Assembly: GCF_000443165.1 (NCBI RefSeq)
Contig: NZ_ATJV01000081.1
Coordinates: 1 to 64,000 of the forward strand
Direction: 5' to 3'
Source: Thauera terpenica 58Eu
GTDB taxonomy: Bacteria; Pseudomonadota; Gammaproteobacteria; Burkholderiales; Rhodocyclaceae
Length of the DNA: 64,000 nucleotides
Shown piece by piece: positions 63,671-64,000 of the stretch. Within the stretch, counting starts at the first letter, position 1. The number at the start of each line of letters is the position of its first letter. The notes under the pieces are model-generated. The model saw only the letters and a list, made by a program, of their open reading frames with translations, was not told the DNA's origin and made no database searches. The translations under genes and the position numbers were made by a program.

Positions 63671-64000
63671 GCCATCCCCATGCGCTGGCGCAGCACCAGC
63701 GCGAAGAAGAACGGTGCGCCGATAAGCGCGGTGACGACGCCGAGCATGAGTTCGAAGCCGCCGCTCACCATGCGCAGCACGATGTCGGCTGCGAGCACGA
63801 GCACGGCGCCACCGAGCGCGCTCGATACGAGCAGGCGCGCGGGGTGAAAGCCCACGGCGCGGCGCAGCATGTGTGGCACGACGAGACCGACAAAGCCGAT
63901 TGCACCGGTTACTGCGACACTGGCGCCGACGCACAGTGCGGTGCCGACGATGATCTGCGCGCGCAGACGAGCGAGATTCACCCCCAGGCTGGCGGCTTCG
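63667..64000 (-). CDS. FecCD/BtuC-family ABC permease (5' end outside window)
   Basis: Partial: the 3' 111 codons; the 5' part lies beyond 64000. The visible portion ends with the typical membrane helices of the FecCD family: GAIGFVGLVVPHMLRR, LVSSALGGAVLVLAADIVLR, ELMLGVVTALIGAPFFFALVLRQ. Pairs with the overlapping ATPase gene. A binding protein and perhaps an outer-membrane receptor are expected further right. Confidence 0.93.
   Translation of the reverse strand, partial: EAASLGVNLARLRAQIIVGTALCVGASVAVTGAIGFVGLVVPHMLRRAVGFHPARLLVSSALGGAVLVLAADIVLRMVSGGFELMLGVVTALIGAPFFFALVLRQRMGMA

Overview
The window is a 64 kb piece of a high-GC betaproteobacterial chromosome. Gene content and gene order point to the Rhodocyclales (Thauera/Azoarcus-like): EarP-type EF-P modification, def-fmt-htpX divergent from LysM-dprA-smg-topB, monomeric isocitrate dehydrogenase, c-type cytochromes, a formate dehydrogenase/selenocysteine locus and an aerobic-type cobaltochelatase. 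This is inferred from protein families read by eye, not from a database search. Nearly all of it looks like ordinary, densely coding chromosome. There is no phage, insertion sequence, rRNA operon or CRISPR array. Unusual material sits in a few gaps, in some small coupled ORFs, and in three broken genes.

Layout. 0-6.1 kb: fdhE, a thioredoxin-like protein, a Tat-exported transglutaminase-like protein, selB and the selenocysteine tRNA gene selC, then a lipoyl-carrier (GcvH-like)/DsrE-like pair. 6.1-7.7 kb: two damaged genes in a row, an Ada-type alkyltransferase with its middle deleted and a frameshifted FUSC-family membrane protein. 7.8-17.4 kb: an rRNA methyltransferase, a lipid-anchored cytochrome, a YgjP-type metalloprotease, gpmI, a small lipoprotein, a TerB-like protein, icd, an MFS transporter and an unknown protein. 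17.5-29 kb: a very large mechanosensitive channel, htpX-fmt-def on the minus strand, and the divergent LysM-dprA-smg-topB set.

29-37.5 kb: oxyR divergent from a TonB-dependent receptor, a DegP-type protease, a chemoreceptor with a heme c motif divergent from cytochrome c', a DUF2784 protein and cytochrome b561. 37.5-49.4 kb: a double-length UvrA with four ATPase modules, a CPA1 antiporter, a thioredoxin-CcdA fusion, a helical lipoprotein, and efp with its arginine rhamnosyltransferase earP. 49.4-55.2 kb: an outer-membrane-like lipoprotein, rsuA, a DUF1857 protein, rdgC, an nfeD-stomatin pair, a small exported protein, and a previously unlabelled relic of hemG. 55.2-64 kb (minus strand): a compact cobalamin/cobalt operon of ABC permease, ATPase, cobW, cobN, a 33-codon sORF, chlI-like ATPase, VWA protein and a CbiM-like permease. 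Most neighbours in it overlap by 1-4 bases.

The observations I rate highest are: the lipoyl/DsrE pair next to selC; the heme-chemoreceptor/cytochrome c' divergon with a palindrome between them; the hemG relic at 54.98-55.17 kb; the perfectly coupled sORF between cobN and chlI; and an excess of perfect DnaA boxes, three of them near 49.0-49.3 kb beside a 31-bp AT-rich palindrome.
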